Shown piece by piece: positions 12,181-24,339 of a DNA stretch of 64,000 nt. Numbering within the stretch: position 1 is the first letter of the stretch; each line of letters starts with the position of its first letter. The position numbers were made by a program, and so were the translations under genes. Under the pieces are notes generated by a model that was not told the DNA's origin, made no database searches, and saw only the letters and a list, made by a program, of their open reading frames with translations. This DNA comes from Breviolum minutum Mf 1.05b.01 (taxonomy: Eukaryota > Sar > Dinophyceae > Suessiales > Symbiodiniaceae). Location: positions 39,806 through 103,805 of the forward strand of contig DF240759.1 in NCBI GenBank assembly GCA_000507305.1, written 5' to 3'.

Positions 12181-12502
12181 CGTCGTTTTCTTTTTCTCAA
12201 GGCTTTTGCAATCAGGAAGAAGCCCAAAAAGGAGCTGGATTCTTAGCGTTTTCAACTTCAAGGTTTCCTCATTTTCGGCATTTGAGTTTTCCTCGCCAGG
12301 TTGCCAAAATCTGCAGAAAAATCTGAGAGGACTGATGATGGCGTTTGACTGTTGATACAAAAAAGTCAAGAGTAATGAGGCCAAGTTGTTGTTGTCGACT
12401 TGAACCTGACAGCACCATTGCATGACTTACATGACTTCTGTAAAAAGGCATCTAATTTGCATATGGTGAATAAGGTCTAGTGGATATGAAGGGGCCAGCC
12501 AT

Positions 12503-12736
12503 TTGGGCCAGAAAATGCCCTATCATTTTAGGAAATTTTGCCGTGGGTCAAGATCCTTGGATCCTATGGATAGCCCCCGGTTCAGGATCAAGGGAAAACC
12601 ACAGGCTGAGCGGCCCTTGCCATTGCTTGGGGATGTGTCTTGGATGACAACCGTGGAAAGCCGGAGAGGGATGAAGCAGGTCATGACATTTTTGTTGGCA
12701 AAGATGCTGAAATCATCCAGCAATCAAATAAACTAA
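12503..12736 (+). CDS. possible exon or small ORF
   Basis: A 77-codon frame with normal composition, including FRIKGKPQAERPLPLLGDV and a C-terminal GMKQVMTFLLAKMLK helix. It is not recognised. It may be part of a plus-strand gene continuing to 13.8 kb. Confidence 0.3.
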   Translation: MGQKMPYHFRKFCRGSRSLDPMDSPRFRIKGKPQAERPLPLLGDVSWMTTVESRRGMKQVMTFLLAKMLKSSSNQIN

Positions 12737-13476
12737 ATGAAAAAGTTGAGTTGATTGGATGAACAAAAGTGGAGATTCGTGTTCCAATTCATTGAAGCTG
12801 AAACATCAAAAACGGTTCTTCTAGTCTTCAAGGACCGGATTCGATTTGCTGCCAACCCAAAGAAGAAAGGAACAGATGCACATCAACGCTCCTCATTCGC
12901 AATTCTTTTGAGATCCTGTTTGTTTGTTGTTTTTTTAAGGCCACCTGAATCACACCATTCTTCGATTGGGAAAGAAATTACAACCGAGGCTATGCTAAAT
13001 ATTGTCGAGCAAAAAAGGTGAAGGATCTTGCAACTTTGGGATGCAAGATTCATGGCTTGGTTGAGTATGTGAGTATGTGCTTTTTTTTGTTGGAAGCTTT
13101 GATGGATCCTTTCAAAGGCTTTGAGGGTGCTTGTGGTTCGATTTAGATGTGAATTGTTCGTGAGCTGTGTGTTTGAAACTTCTAAGGAACATTGACCTTC
13201 GGTATGATATGAAAGGTGGATACCTGAAAGTTGTGACCTGGCTACAAGTGTGAGACAGACCCCCCGGTGCAATCTGAGGTTGTTGGGAACAAGTCATAGG
13301 TGAAAATCTTTGAGGTTGAACTGGAAACTCGCCCTGCCAGCAGCGAGTGTGTGGTTTTGCACTCAGATTTTTGCAACGAGCCACAGAAAAGCACAGCCGG
13401 TGAATGTGAACTCACTCAAGTCAGTTACTCAAGCTCAGTCTTGGCATTCAGCATCTCAAGAAGAGTTCTTGACTAG

Positions 13477-13818
13477 GTGGAAGATGATGCTCCTTCCGAC
13501 ATGCCAAGCATTTCTGGTAGGGCTCGTTCAGTTCCAGTTCGACTCGCTGAGGTGCTACCTTTCACATCTTCTTTCAAAGAATTTGACAAAAAACCCTTCA
13601 ATTCATTTCACGAAATGGATGACAAGAAAAGTCAACTAGTCAAGGTTTCTTTCACATATCATTAATTGTTGCTTAGGGTTTGGTGATTTTTTGGCAGGCC
13701 ACTGGGAAGCATCCAGGGCTTTATCTCAGCAAGGAGACTTTGCTTCCCCTGTTGAACCGCTGTCCAGCGCTGAAAGCTACAGCCTTAATATGGAAATGTT
13801 CATGTCGTCCAACTAAGG
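13477..13818 (+). CDS. unassigned 3' exons
   Basis: About 13480-13551 encodes DAPSDMPSISGRARSVPVRL and ends GAG at a GT donor. After GGCAG at 13699 the next frame reads HWEASRALSQQGDFASPVEP and SAESYSLNMEMFMSSN, then TAA at about 13816. Composition and splice signals (AG|G acceptor) support real coding sequence, probably the acidic, Ser-rich C-terminus of a plus-strand gene. No family is recognised. Confidence 0.4.
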
Positions 13819-13819
13819 A

Positions 13820-16440
13820 GACAGGGATGACGACTAAGAGGTTGTACCTAGAACCTCTATGGAATGTTAGAAACTCACAGTTGATTGAGATCCTCACAGA
13901 CTGAACATCTCAAAGAAAATCCAATGGCGCTTCGATGTACCTGAGGGAAGCTGGTCGCTATGTGCAGCCAAAGCAGGGCCACTGTCAAAGGCGATGAATT
14001 TTAGTGGGGGAGTTTTTTGCGGCCACTTATGGAAGTCAGATCCCTACCGACCGTCGTTGTCAGGTTTCACTGCCTTGCTTTCGAATCCTATTGCACTGGA
14101 CAAAGACCAGTACCTTGGATTGCATCAAGACCGGAATTTTCAGACCACAGCACTTTTTTTCGGCAGGGAAACGTCACGACGATTTGTTTGTTTGTTTGTT
14201 TCTTTTTTTGACTCTTTTTTTGTTTCTTTTGTTTGTTTGTTTATATTTGTTTGTTTCACATGCAATATTACATAAATCATGAAGCTGTCGTTGTAAGTCC
14301 GCCCGAACATTAATTCAACCATCAAGAGGTGCCACCACAACCACATACAACCACAACAGGATACTGTATTTATTTGGAACTATAGGCCCACACTCACTCC
14401 GAGTAATATGCACCTGCACCTGGCGTGTGCACTTCCGAGGAATTGCATGGACACTTTGACCTAGTAACAATGAGCATGTGCTTCAACATACGACTACCTA
14501 CGCATAAGCTTTTCACCTCCTAAAAATAACAATGCCTAGATGCAACTTGGAAAACCGGTTAACACGGCAAGGTCGTTTGATCTTCGCCCACCATGCTGCT
14601 GCAGAGCTTCTACAAGCTCTACAAAGCCTTGGTGCCATGGGAACTGCAGAACGCACCTCGGTGTGCCCTTAGCGCTGCAGTGCTGTGCAAGCTTGATGAG
14701 TTTGGTATTTCCATTGCCATCTGGCTCCTGAAGTAGAGAAGTAACCTAGGTCTTCGTGAACGGATGAACAAGCAGGAGATAAAGTTCAATGTGATGCTTC
14801 TCGACGGAATGATTTGAACCTCAAGACTTGTGTCGTTGGGTGGTGAAATTCTGAAAAGTGGATTCATATGATGACTGCAGGTCCGCCGAGGGTCCACCAG
14901 CGGAAGAGTTTCCTGCTCTTGACATAGGTGTGAAACAGACGGAGTTGTTGCTTGTGGCGGCACACCTGAGCTGTGGCGTTATCTTGAATAGATCTTCTGA
15001 TTTTGCGCCAATTTGTCATCATTCCTGTGATAATGCTAGTGACGTGTTGATTGGCACGTTCTGTACAAGATCAAATCTGAAAGCAATATATACCGTTAAA
15101 AAGTAGTGCGCGGACAAGCCGGGGCGGAAGTTGCAGGGGGTATGGTGAATATAATTCAGACAAATAATTTGCCTATAAAATTGTTGGAAAAGAAAACGAG
15201 AGGAAGAAGAAGGAGAAAAACTGCAAGAACAACATCCACAGCATCCACAGTCCCCCGCACTCTACTAAATCGTCGACAACCCCTCAAAGGGCACTGCCGC
15301 AAGCAAATGCAGACTGTGACAATTCAAGCTACGCATCCACGACAGCCACTGCAGCACGCAAATGCAGACAGTGCCGTATGACAAGACACATGACGGATTC
15401 ATCGCTGGTTCCTCAGTGTTGAATCATGCGTGTGTGCATAATTTTGTTCTGTAGGAAACCTGGTGCGTATCCTTTCTCTTTCACAATATCCATGTCTCCA
15501 TGTCTTTTTCGATACCCATGTTCAGCAAGGGTGGCATAAATCAAACACCTGTCAGAGATTTGGTGGTGTACACACTCGTGCAAAGAACAAATTTCGAAAG
15601 ATGCATGTGCCCCAAACCCCAAAGACCAGTTTGGAGCGACAAAATGTAATGGAGCCTGTGTGCTGTGCGCATGCATGTTTCGTTTCAACCTTCAATGAAA
15701 AGAGACAACATCAAATGTCCACTCCAAGCCTTAAGATGCAAAACGCAATTAGACTGGGAAGCCGGGTTGCAAGACGCGAAAGATTGCAGCATTGAATTGT
15801 AGAGAATCTAGCAGACACAGCGATGACACTTTCATGACCTACAATGTAATTCAATGCAAGTCACGAAAGAGTGACGAATTCATTGCGCAATGAAACATGC
15901 AACAGCAGCAGAAGGCTAATCTCTGAACATGCAGCCATTCTGCCAGGTCACAATTTGAGCGAAAGATCAGCCAACTGCTTCTGCCAACAACAAGACGATT
16001 CGACCAACCATAATCCGATAATCCGACCATGCTCCGAACATGAAACAGACACTCCTCAACCCGTCCTTTGGCAGAAGTGAAAAGATCTGAATTTCGAAAT
16101 GCATTTTCTATGGAATTTTATATGGAAGCAGCGTTTCGTGCTCCGGCTATCAGGCAGCTTAAGATCTGAAAACCCACGAATTCTGTGCGAGACTTCTGCA
16201 AGTACTGCTGCTGCTACTTTCTAGTGCTATTGCTGCTGCTGCCTACTGCTACTGGCTACTCTGTTGGCTACTGCTACTTGATGTAAGGCTGGACAAGAGT
16301 GGGCTGCTACTGTTAGCTACTCTACTCTCAGCCACTCCACTCTAAGCCACTTAATTTTCCAGGTCAACAAAAGTTCATTTATCGGAAGTTTTCCAACTAA
16401 ACTTCAGATAAATCATATTCTATTAGAGTCTATCTTCCTA
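13820..16440. other. no supported gene; TTTG repeats
   Basis: A (TTTG)n tract lies at about 14182-14250. A plus-strand frame at about 14600-14680 (AAAELLQALQSLGAMG) is the only weak exon candidate. CTG/TACTG-rich repeats occupy about 16200-16345. Confidence 0.4.
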
Positions 16441-16447
16441 AAACAAA

Positions 16448-16924
16448 ATGGCATTTCCATACCGGTTTCCCAGACGTCTGTTTCATGCAGGCAAAACGCC
16501 TACAGAATCCAAGACCCGAAAGCGGAAACGTCCAACTCTGCCAAGCTCGCGACGCCTCAGTTTCAGCATCACAGCCACGGCGAAGGATACGGTGAAGGAA
16601 AGTGTTGCTTTACCTGGAGAAAAAGATGAAAAGAACTCGCCTTCCATACATTGGAGTGGCGAAACATCGCTTTCCGAAGCGCCATTGGGTGTGACCACCA
16701 AGTCTTTGAAGGAAGATGCCAACCGACAGAATGAGGAGTCAAGCCAAGCGAAAATGGAGCATGAGCCTATGAGCACCTCCGAAACTGCAAGCATGGACAT
16801 TCCAGTGCAGGAGAATCCAAGCGAACAAGAGAAGACCAATCTAGCAGAGAGTGGGACAAAGATCCAGCCTGAGGAACATGTTCCTAGGTTTGCATTTCAG
16901 TCGATTTTCTTCTTCAAGATTTGA
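16448..16924 (+). CDS. hypothetical protein, probable first exon
   Basis: A 158-codon frame starting at ATG. The first 40 residues are basic (FPRRLFHAGKTPTESKTRKR); the rest is Ser/Glu-rich and probably disordered (SGETSLSEAPLG, NPSEQEKTNLAESG). The coding look stops near EEHVP, where CCTAG|GTTTGC offers a GT donor at about 16889; the final RFAFQSIFFFKI is probably intron. The basic, Ser-rich start could be a targeting or nuclear-localisation region, but that is a guess. No downstream exon was identified. Confidence 0.4.
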   Translation: MAFPYRFPRRLFHAGKTPTESKTRKRKRPTLPSSRRLSFSITATAKDTVKESVALPGEKDEKNSPSIHWSGETSLSEAPLGVTTKSLKEDANRQNEESSQAKMEHEPMSTSETASMDIPVQENPSEQEKTNLAESGTKIQPEEHVPRFAFQSIFFFKI

Positions 16925-17554
16925 GCTTTAGACATCTTTAGACTTTAAACTCTACGTTGTGCTTCGTGGAGGGGCTCTGTGTACTTTTATTTGCTTGTTG
17001 AGGTCACTCTTGTCCTTGGAAACCAGCGGCATCGACAAAAGAACTTGCGATCCATGTTTGCGAGCCGGAGCGGAGGCTCATAAATGCCAAAGGTCTCGAT
17101 TGCCTTGATGTACAGACTTGTAAGCTGAGAGTAGGCTGAGCAAATGCCAGCAACTTTTTCTGGTGAATGCCACGCAGTTTTTATAGTGGCTTTACTTTTT
17201 GGGGTTTGGAGAAGAAGGGGAGTGTTTTCTCCATGGTCTTGGCAGCACCTCCTTTGGGGTAAGCATCCCGCAAAGGGTTTGGTGACAGATCACCAAAAGG
17301 GCGCTGAAGGGGGAAGAAAAGAACCACAGCATCGAAGTCATCGAAAGCAATTTGCCCAACATTGAGGTGACATGTTGTGTTCTATGTATAGAGATGTACA
17401 GTAAAAAGGATTTGCTGTTACTTCAATGTTGTTCACTGGATCTTCTATGCAGCTCTCAGTATCAATGGTTCAGAGTTGCATGAATTCCGATCCATGCCTT
17501 TCTTATCTTCTTGAATTTTCAATGTTTTGCCGCTCTAAACTGCAGCTACTGGTA

Positions 17555-17665
17555 AGAGAGGTTTAGAGTAGATTTAGAGAGGTTTAGAGTAGATTTAGAG
17601 AGGTTTAGAGTGGATTTAGAGAGGTTTAGAGTGGTTTAGAGTAGAGTTGGAGAGGTTTAGCGTGA
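17555..17665. repeat. TTTAGAG-type degenerate tandem repeat
   Basis: Alternating GAGGTTTAGAGTRG and ATTTAGA units, about eight copies. It resembles a degenerate form of TTTAGGG but is not that motif. Confidence 0.85.
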
Positions 17666-19050
17666 TTTAAAATAGAAATAGAGAGATTTATATAGAACGA
17701 GAATTATACTCCAAATTCCTATCATGGGTTAAAATATGTTTTATATTGTATATATTATATTTATTATTTTAATTAAGATTTAATAATATTTAAAAATATA
17801 TTAGATAAATTATGGTTAATGGGATGTATTATTGTTGGGAGATTTAAAATTCTATTTTTTTAATATAATTATAATAATAATATTGCATTTATATTATTTA
17901 TTTATTATTTATTANNNNNNNNNNNNNNNNNNNNNNNNNNNNNNNNNNNNNNNNNNNNNNNNNNNNNNNNNNNNNNNNNNNNNNNNNNNNNNNNNNNNNN
18001 NNNNNNNNNNNNNNNNNNNNNNNNNNNNNNNNNNNNNNNNNNNNNNNNNNNNNNNNNNNNNNNNNNNNNNNNNNNNNNNNNNNNNNNNNNNNNNNNNNNN
18101 NNNNNNNNNNNNNNNNNNNNNNNNNNNNNNNNNNNNNNNNNNNNNNNNNNNNNNNNNNNNNNNNNNNNNNNNNNNNNNNNNNNNNNNNNNNNNNNNNNNN
18201 NNNNNNNNNNNNNNNNNNNNNNNNNNNNNNNNNNNNNNNNNNNNNNNNNNNNNNNNNNNNNNNNNNNNNNNNNNNNNNNNNNNNNNNNNNNNNNNNNNNN
18301 NNNNNNNNNNNNNNNNNNNNNNNNNNNNNNNNNNNNNNNNNNNNNNNNNNNNNNNNNNNNNNNNNNNNNNNNNNNNNNNNNNNNNNNNNNNNNNNNNNNN
18401 NNNNNNNNNNNNNNNNNNNNNNNNNNNNNNNNNNNNNNNNNNNNNNNNNNNNNNNNNNNNNNNNNNNNNNNNNNNNNNNNNNNNNNNNNNNNNNNNNNNN
18501 NNNNNNNNNNNNNNNNNNNNNNNNNNNNNNNNNNNNNNNNNNNNNNNNNNNNNNNNNNNNNNNNNNNNNNNNNNNNNNNNNNNNNNNNNNNNNNNNNNNN
18601 NNNNNNNNNNNNNNNNNNNNNNNNNNNNNNNNNNNNNNNNNNNNNNNNNNNNNNNNNNNTATTATTAATTAATTAAAATTTAGATTAATATTTATTATAA
18701 TATAATTTATTTTTATATATAATATATTATTATTCAATTTCATATATATTTCATTATTATATTTTTATTTATTTTTATTCTTAAAATAAAATATTATTTA
18801 TTTGCCATAAGATATTTACCTGTACAGCTCGTCAAAAATGGACAATATTGATTCGATTTTTTTCATGTTTGCAATTGGAATCCCAATAGATATATATGTA
18901 TATATGAAATAGTTCTCCAATTTCTATTGCCATCAAAGCCTGAAATCTCAATCCATATATGCTCAAGATGCCTCAAAAATTCAATTCATTCTTAAATGGA
19001 ATGAATAATTTGTCAACAAAATCGAGGGAGTACTTAATTTTTTGCTATAA
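17666..19050. other. AT-rich intergenic region around the gap
   Basis: Very AT-rich sequence on both sides of the gap (TTATTTATTATTT, ATTAATTAATTAAAA). No coding signal. The 278-codon frame that spans the gap is an artefact of the unknown bases. Confidence 0.85.
17915..18659. other. assembly gap (745 Ns)
   Basis: A run of unknown bases inside AT-rich sequence, probably an unassembled AT repeat. Confidence 1.
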
Positions 19051-19052
19051 CT

Positions 19053-19411
19053 TTAACCCTTATTTAAGCGTGGTTTGAACCAGGTGACGGCTTGTGAAGC
19101 TGATCGTTGTGTGTTTTCCGCTTCGAGGGCAGACAACTCCTCGGTAGGTCGCGGTTGATACTGAAGCAATCTTTCTTTGATATCAAACTTCTCCTGCAAT
19201 CCCCAAATGTAGCACAGCAAGAAGAAACCCATAAAGTGTACAAGTGTGCACTTCATGGAAAAGTCGAAGCCTTTGCAAGCGCAGTTAAAAACCGCCGCTA
19301 TCCATGCACATGACAAATCGACTAGAAAAAACATGCTGCCGTTCTTTCTTCTTTCAATCTCCCCGACAGAACCTCTTTACTTGACCAAGTTTCCACATCA
19401 TAAGTTGTCAT
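19053..19411 (-). CDS. small two-exon protein, 70 residues (hypothetical)
   Basis: Exon 1 (19411-19340) starts at ATG and encodes MTTYDVETWSSKEVLSGRL then KEERT. Exon 2 (19193-19053) follows TTGCAG and encodes EKFDIKERLLQYQPRPTEE, SALEAENTQRSASQAVTWF and KPRLNKG, then TAA. The phase is exact: 24 codons plus 46 codons and a stop, with a GC donor and an AG|G acceptor. The protein is hydrophilic, charged and probably helical. No family is recognised. The short length and clean frame make a complete gene plausible, but more upstream exons are possible. Confidence 0.5.
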
Positions 19412-19414
19412 GGT

Positions 19415-19930
19415 AGGGAGCTGCCTCCAAACATAAAGGGGTCGATGCACTCTGGCCACAACACAGCAAAAATACTTTACACATTCACATTGAAACTGCT
19501 TGAAACCAGCTATACATTGAAACCCAGCCTGCAGAAACGCATGTTCTCTATCACTTCGCAAATCATCATGCAATTGCTTCTTCGCATGGCTGACAGCAAG
19601 CTATTGTAGATGACCTGTGGGCCAGTAGGCAAACATTGAATTCTCTGACTGCAACCACCGATTAACAACTGCCAATCGTCGACTGATATCATTTGCTATT
19701 TCCGACTACTGACTAGTTCATATGTGTTCGATTCTCGCCGCATTCTCCCCGTATTCTTGCCGCAATAGCCTTGTCGCCCTGTTCTGTGAAAGAACAAAAT
19801 ACCAGAGGAAGAGGAGAATACAAGAGAATAAAAGAGGAAAAGAAGACTCCGCCGGCCTTGCGGGCGTGTCTAGTGGCAATGGGTTTGGTGATGGATGGCT
19901 TGTCTGTAGCGTGCTGTTGCTTGTATGGTC
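19415..19930. other. no gene seen
   Basis: No exon with convincing composition or splice signals on either strand. Confidence 0.4.
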
Positions 19931-19972
19931 ACAGCTGTTGTCGTTGTCGTTGTCGCTGTCGTTGTCGTTGAC

Positions 19973-20014
<42 letters not shown>

Positions 20015-20215
20015 TTGTTGCGGTTGCTCTTGTTGCTGTCCCTTGTTGCTGTTGCTGCAGCTGCTATTGCCGTTGCTGAGGTCGCCTGCTGCTGTTGTCG
20101 TCTGTTGCTGTTGTAGCCTGTTGCTGTTGCTGTTGCTTTTATGCCTGTGTTGTTGCTTCAGCTGTTTGTTGCTGGTGCTGTGTCTGATGTTGCTCCTCCT
20201 GGTGCTGATGTGGCT
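19930..20215. repeat. TCGTTG/GTT/GCT microsatellite
   Basis: (TCGTTG)n twice (about 19940-20010), then imperfect GCT/GTT triplets. Long frames here on both strands (Asn/Gln-rich, Leu-rich) are repeat artefacts. Confidence 0.9.
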
Positions 20216-21270
20216 GTGATGTTGGTAATGGTGTTCTTGTGCTAGCAGTGCTGCTGGTGTTGCGGTTTTTGGTGGCGCGCAACGGGGAGGCAAACGCAAG
20301 CATTAGGCTAAGAGAGGCCGGCGTGCTAGCTGGAGGCCGGTAAATGCAATAGGAAGAGGAAAATACAAGAGGAAGAAGAGAAAACATGACAAACACATGA
20401 AAAGCACAGGAACAACATAAATAATTTATGAAAACGTTATGACAAACATGATGTTACATACAGTTGACTCTGATTAGTCCAGGATTGTTTTCAGTAGTCC
20501 ATGATTGGCTTGTCGACAATGAAGACAGTCCTGCAGTTCTCTGAAATCGGTGGGCAAAAAATTGAAGAATGACATCGCAAGATACAGCGAAATGACATCG
20601 CAAGTTGCCTTGGTGCTGATTCACCCCAGGGGTGGATTTTTTTTTAACAAAATAGCTGCCAAGTCGCAATGCTTGGATTTACAATGGCAAGAACCAAATC
20701 CTGAACCCCAAAAGCCAAAATGAACACGAGTCTCATTTTTGAAGCTACAGGAGTGCCAAGAAAGTTGTGTCATGACTTCTCTGCGATACAGAAAAAAAAC
20801 AACTCCTCCAAAAGATTCATGGAGACTCGCCAACGCCTTCCAAGCAGGCCAAGATTCAGAAAATCCGTTCCACTCTGTTTTTGATTTCCATGATTTTTGC
20901 TTTTCTAAATACATCCACAAGGAAGGTCCAACGTTTCATGTCTCCATCTACACCATAGGAGATGACAAATACCTCCTAAAACCTCCCAGAAGCCAACATA
21001 GTCTTTAAAAAGTCACAAGATTGTCTTCAAAAAGCGCAAATCTTCAAGGAATAGTAGATTTATCAAATGCTATTAGCTTTTTAAGGTAAATGTCGTCTAA
21101 AAAACTGATGGCAAAAAACTCGCAACGGGCCCGGCCTTGAAACTTCGCATGCGGCCACTGCTGCGCCGGTGGCCACTTCACTAGAGACCTTCGTCACAAG
21201 TCAAGGCTGTTGGCGCGCCCGGACCTACATCACTGCATCCGAAACACAAAATGCCCGCAAAATGCCCGCA
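20216..21270. other. no supported gene
   Basis: The minus strand at about 20800-20870 reads GFSESWPAWKALASLHESFG, a possible exon. I see nothing else. Confidence 0.3.
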
Positions 21271-21271
21271 C

Positions 21272-24200
21272 CTGGTGTGTCTTGGCTGCTGCAAGCACTG
21301 CAAGAGCTTGGGACCAAGCCTGCGGATATACAGCATGATTCAAAAGCAACCACCATTGGGTGCCACAGTTGCTACTACCAAAGGAAGAAATCATCCTGGG
21401 AAAAAATACAGACGTGAGCGACATTGAAAAAGGCTGTGGGCTATCTAACAGATTTGCACCTTTGGATTTGTCAGGCCTGTTCCATTTTTGCGCTGGAACT
21501 GCAATTCACAAGGAGCATAAAATGCTGGCATTCATTCCACTGCATTTCTTTCCGGAACCGCAGTCATGACCTTCCCCAAATGAACAGTGACCAAGCTGCT
21601 CCAAGGGAACATGCGGCCGTCAAAGAAGTCCAACTGATGGCATTTGGCTCAAGTAGGAGAGATCTCATGTCCTTCACAAAAACGAACAACAAAGAACTCC
21701 ACAACCCCTGGTCCCTGCAAAAATAATGGGATCCTGCATCAGATTCAAAGCGATTGCCCACTGCTGGCCACTACCACAAGCGTCAATACCTCGGGTGGCG
21801 TGTTGGAACAACTCATTGTGACGACGTGAGCAACGCAAAAAAACAGCTGTAATTAGATCACATTGAATCGGAACAAGGGTGTTCTCATAGTGTCCCAATC
21901 TGATTCTTGACGACAGGACTTGTGATCTTAAAAAATTATTTGTAGATACTGTATATACTATGGGGATTTATGGGGACCATGAAAAAACCGCAGGATTTTT
22001 GACCCTACACACTGCAGAGACACATGCGCTGTAGGCCACAATATCTGCGCTACATGCACCGCGATCAAAGGTGGCTAGTGCCTGTTGCCATTCATGAGCT
22101 CCTGAGGCTTTTTGGAAATGAAAGGATCTCGACCGATCTCGAAAATCCACAGGAAAAACTAAAGGTAGGAAGATTCTTAGTATTGATCTGATTATATATA
22201 CATATATATATATATATTGATTATTCATTATTGGGACTACTAAGGGATTACTTGATTGTTGATTATTTTCCTACCTTTATTGGGATTATTGATTGTTGAT
22301 TATTTTCTAAAGGAAACCCCATTTCTTACGTTTTTGATTATTCACTATTCCTTTAGGGTTCTTCAGAATGCTGCCCCAAACACAGAATCACAGAATGCAT
22401 TGGAAAACCCACAGATCCTTCACAGGCCGTGATGCAAGCACTATAGGCAATGATGTCCTTGGCAGCAACTTAGCTGATTTGGACAGTTGGACACCAAATG
22501 GCCTACTAGTTACTAGTTACTAGTTGCCAGCAAGCAAACATAGCCTCCTTCTATCCAGAAACCCTCGCATTCACTTGGAACTTGAAACATCTGACAGGCT
22601 TAGTCCCTGCCCCTGAAAACCCGCATTGCCCATCCGACAAAATCTGCCAGAACTCTGCTCCGCCAGGTAGCCCTTCTGCAACATCCAGAAGGCACAAGGC
22701 CCGCTGCCACAAGTGTTGTGCAGCACATGCACTGATTGCAGCATTGCAAATCGCTCCTATCGGCGCAATGCCCTCCGAAAATGGTGCAAACTCAACGAGG
22801 AGCAAACTCTCAAGGATGGAATTCCACCCATCACATGAAACTCCCAGTGTCGTCCTGTGTGCACTCCAAGGTTTTGTGCAACTTCAAGGAGCCTAGAAGA
22901 ACAGCATCGTGTTACTCACAGGTTTTATTTTTCATGTATATGAATCAACATGTTTCCATTGAGGGTTGCACGTCAAATTGCACCACTCTATTTCTTCTTG
23001 GCTTTTATAGACCATTTGCCATTTTGGGACGATTTTCGTCTGCCATTTTTGGAAACAAACTGCAGTCAAACAAAGTCTTCTCGGGATCGCGCTGTATCGA
23101 AAACTCCCACGGCTGCCTAGTCACACGCAGTCTTGGAGACACATCGCACACAATCATCCCAGCAAGTTGGTGATGGCCATGTGACTGCTGAGTTATAGGG
23201 AATCACGATTAGACGGCATATAATTTCCAGCAAAAAATATGGCATAAGGCCAGTAAAAAAAAAACAGGTCACGTAATCTTAAATGCCATCGAAATTGGCT
23301 TATTGGATTTATGATGTATGCCATCTAAACCTTGATTCCATCATGATATATGTCTAGAGAGAGAGAGAGAGAAGTAAAAGCGACATACAGCCACGTACAG
23401 CTCTATGACATGATGCTCAAAAGACTCCTCATTATCTACAGAGTATAAAATTGATGTCATCTATCTGCTCCCCGGATACCGGGAAACACATTTGTCACAG
23501 CCAAATTTGCTGTATCAGATTGGCAGAATGGAAAAAAATCCATCGGATGCCATCTAAACCTGATAAGTTTTTTTGCCAGTGAACAAATGCAACACAGGCA
23601 ATTTTTTGAACATGCATATTCAGGCCATTGTTGAAGAATATGTTGCTGTACCTTGCTGTAGTTGAAGCCAGAACGTTCAAAAGCACCTCAATCATTTCCT
23701 GCTTCGTGATCAATAGTTACAAGCTAGCTCCTCACCCATGGTGTTTGATGTTCTTTCATGTTCTTTCTATGTACAAATGACTGGCAACCATTGTAACCCC
23801 TTTCAGCCACCTCTGCGCCAGTGTTGTGAAAGACGCTGGTGTAAGTGGCCTCGGCTTGGCTGAGGAACACTGGTACCTACCAGCTGTCTGGTCCACTGGG
23901 CAGCGGGCAAGTCTGCTGCCGGGGCGGCAAGCAGTAGGGCATGGGCTTGTGGCCACCTTTCAAGTTTCAGTCCACATGGGGATAGACGGGATTCTGGGAA
24001 GATCCCGAATGAATCGACAAGTTGTGGCCAGTCATCCCACAGATTCCCAAAGTATCATAAGATCTTATAGGATCTTTTTTATCCTCGATATACTGTTGAT
24101 GGAAGAAATCCTGCACCACCTGGGATGTATGAAACCCTACAATTAATGGGATAAACTACCTATCAACTGGTGCAGGATTTCTTCCATCAACAGTATGATT

Positions 24201-24334
24201 CTGCAAATGTCTACCATTTTTTGGAAGGATCTCCAGGGAGCAACGGCGGAGATCCAACAGAAGTTGGCTGCCCGCCTGCCAGCATCATTGGCTGCACTGG
24301 CCAGTGAATTCCAGAGGACGATGTCGGACTCCAC
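21272..24334 (-). CDS. pentatricopeptide-repeat (PPR) protein, multi-exon
   Basis: Six minus-strand exons carry the dinoflagellate PPR signature (NAAISAC, WxxAL). From 5' to 3': about 24334-24230 SDIVLWNSLASAANDAGRR; about 22790-22671 CNAAISACAAQHLWQRALCL; 22101-22004 AHEWQQALATFDRG and DIVAYSACVSAVCR; 21789-21734 IDACGSGQQWAIALNLMQ; about 21655-21595 EPNAISWTSLTAACSLGA; 21319-21272 AWSQALAVLAAAKTHQ. Acceptors are AG|G. PPR proteins are helical-repeat RNA-binding proteins, usually acting on organelle transcripts, and are greatly expanded in dinoflagellates. Several expected exons are not found, and the large gap at 22.9-24.1 kb may hold degenerate ones (about 23950-23820), so the gene could be partly decayed. 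Possible further 5' exons lie near 26.1-26.5 kb. Confidence 0.65.
22810..24090. other. PPR-gene interior with no clear exon
   Basis: A GA dinucleotide tract lies at about 23355-23372. The minus strand at about 23950-23820 reads AHALLLAAPAADLPAAQW, a possible degenerate PPR exon. Otherwise empty. Confidence 0.35.
24093..24193. mobile_element. 101-bp MITE with perfect 26-bp terminal inverted repeats and TA target duplication
   Basis: The left end, CTGTTGATGGAAGAAATCC then TGCACCA (24093-24118), is the exact reverse complement of the right end (24168-24193). TA flanks both sides (24091-24092 and 24194-24195), the target duplication of Tc1/mariner-type elements. The core contains AATGGGATAAACTACC and ATCAACTGGTG, shared with copies at 26.3 kb and 56.7 kb. 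It has no coding capacity. Confidence 0.85.
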
Positions 24335-24339
24335 CGACT

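Noticed and set aside
11556-12423. Poly-Gln/Leu, poly-Thr and poly-Val proteins of 220-270 residues
   Set aside because: Frames over triplet microsatellites; open on both strands for trivial reasons, with no flanking coding signal.
12488-12510. GCCAGCCATTTGGGCCAGA as a relict spliced leader
   Set aside because: Several mismatches in the conserved TTTTGGCTCAAG core.
17832-18668. 278-codon plus-strand frame
   Set aside because: It consists almost wholly of unknown bases in the 745-base gap.
21640-21651. ATTTGGCTCAAG, a 12-base spliced-leader-like match on the plus strand
   Set aside because: It is the reverse complement of PPR coding sequence for EPNAISW, and it lacks one T of the leader, so coincidence is more likely.
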